Assembly: GCA_019415335.1 (NCBI GenBank)
Contig: DXKH01000051.1
Span: forward strand, 69,457-133,456
Source: Citrobacter sp.
Lineage (GTDB): Bacteria > Pseudomonadota > Gammaproteobacteria > Enterobacterales > Enterobacteriaceae
Length of the DNA: 64,000 nt
Reading direction: 5' to 3'
Both the position numbers and the translations under genes were made by a program. How positions within the stretch are numbered: the stretch's first letter is position 1; the number at the start of each line of letters is the position of its first letter. Positions 63,238 through 64,000 of this stretch are shown here, in pieces. The notes below the pieces were generated by a model. It saw only the letters and a list, made by a program, of their open reading frames with translations. It had not been told where the DNA came from and did not search any database.

Positions 63238-64000
63238 TTATAATGCGATGAAACATGCAGTCCCTACGCCAGCGTTTTCTACGTCAGTATAGTTTGTTGT
63301 CGTACCTGAAAGGGCCTGAACGATAGTATGATTCCCCGACGGACCATCGGTCGTTTTGTACCATACTGCAAGCCCTGACTGTATCATGTCAGTGGTAATT
63401 AAATTACCCCACTCCGCCCACAGGCTTCCTACTTTTCGAACATTGGTACCACTGGTAAGTTGCGCTACGCTCGGTGTTGCCATTCCCAGGCTGCTGCAAT
63501 AGGTATTGCCCTGAGCCCAGGTCACGCCATCATTAGCTCTCACTTTATACCAGGTACTAACCGTAAACGTATACTGCAAGGTCAATCCTGATGATTTTGC
63601 CGTCGCCGTAACTTTTACCGTTTTCGTATCACTGGTTGCATCGCTATCAAATGCCACCACCCCTGCGGAGCTCACCGACGCCCAGTCCTGATCACTTACC
63701 CATGTATAGTCTGCCCCCGTTTTCCCGGTTGGAACATTCAGAGTAAATGCCGCTTTGCTAACGCTCTTAGGCTTGCTGCCGTTATCGGTGTAACCGGTAC
63801 TCGGGAACCCGGCTGTAATGGCAAAATTATAACTATTCGCCGTAATATCTTTAAACGCTCCCGGCACAAACTCCACCGTATCGCTCAGACTGTCATTCAG
63901 CACATCACCGCTAATCATCGGCTTCAGCGTCAGCGTATCGGCCAGCACGCTGCTGATAGTCTCCGTATAGGTGCCCGGTGTGGTGGCATCCTCACCCCAT
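63238..64000 (-). CDS. Intimin/invasin-like adhesin, C-terminal part (runs off the right edge)
   Basis: The frame is open at base 64000; about 254 C-terminal residues are visible and the start is outside. Two Ig-like beta domains appear: the end of one (EDATTPGTYTETISSVLADT...) and a bacterial Ig group-2-like domain (PKSVSKAAFTLNVPTGK... ...DQDWASVSSAGVVAFDS...). The last ~95 residues (WYKVRANDGVTWAQGNTYCS... to ...GVGTACFIAL) resemble the C-type-lectin-like tip of intimins and invasins, with two cysteines that could form a disulfide. Such proteins are inverse autotransporters displayed on the outer membrane. Not present after racD in E. coli K-12 as I recall. Confidence 0.8.
   Translation of the reverse strand, partial: WGEDATTPGTYTETISSVLADTLTLKPMISGDVLNDSLSDTVEFVPGAFKDITANSYNFAITAGFPSTGYTDNGSKPKSVSKAAFTLNVPTGKTGADYTWVSDQDWASVSSAGVVAFDSDATSDTKTVKVTATAKSSGLTLQYTFTVSTWYKVRANDGVTWAQGNTYCSSLGMATPSVAQLTSGTNVRKVGSLWAEWGNLITTDMIQSGLAVWYKTTDGPSGNHTIVQALSGTTTNYTDVENAGVGTACFIAL

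Overview
The window is 64 kb of a gamma-proteobacterial chromosome from the Enterobacteriaceae. Gene order follows the Escherichia coli gudPXD-to-lysR/racD segment almost gene for gene, and proteins are recalled as near-identical to E. coli ones in length and motifs. Three features fit a Citrobacter/Salmonella-type relative better than E. coli K-12: a second LacI-family regulator between galR and lysA, a kdgF-like cupin gene after racD, and an invasin/intimin-like adhesin at the right edge. The genus is an inference; Citrobacter is my best guess.

Layout from left to right. 1-3176: D-glucarate/galactarate catabolism (gudP-gudX-gudD, gudD cut by the edge). 3659-6421: yqcA-truC-yqcC, the CsrA-sequestering RNA CsrB, and syd. 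6490-12907: queF, ppnN, the serine operon sdaC-sdaB, and xni. 12942-21139: the complete L-fucose regulon, fucAO divergent from fucPIKUR. 21196-26903: rlmM-ygdD-gcvA, the small RNA GcvB, ygdI, and the cysteine-desulfurase group csdA-csdE-tcdA. 27012-31565: mltA, three initiator tRNA genes, amiC, argA. 31666-45137: the recombination block recD-recB-ptrA-recC joined to four pseudopilin-like genes. 45322-56979: thyA-lgt, ptsP-rppH, mutH, ygdQ, ygdR, tas, lplT-aas. 57066-62725: the paired small RNAs OmrA and OmrB, galR, the extra LacI regulator, lysA/lysR, racD. 62864-64000: kdgF with a KdgR-type operator, then the C-terminal part of the adhesin.

How the genes work together: sugar and sugar-acid catabolic units (gud, fuc, kdgF) alternate with core housekeeping loci. 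Four well-known regulatory RNAs (CsrB, GcvB, OmrA, OmrB) lie within 52 kb. RecB, RecC and RecD form the main double-strand-end repair nuclease/helicase. CsdA, CsdE and TcdA act together in sulfur mobilisation and in making cyclic t6A on tRNA. LplT and Aas retrieve and re-acylate lysophospholipids.

I found no prophage, insertion sequence, transposase, CRISPR array or obvious defence or novel multi-gene system. Nearly all of the window is conserved core. The accessory part is confined to the LacI regulator, kdgF and the right-edge adhesin. The observations most worth following are the repeated motif in the fucA-fucP control region, the KdgR-like operator in front of kdgF, the DnaA-box cluster between rppH and mutH, and the adhesin's C-terminal domain.
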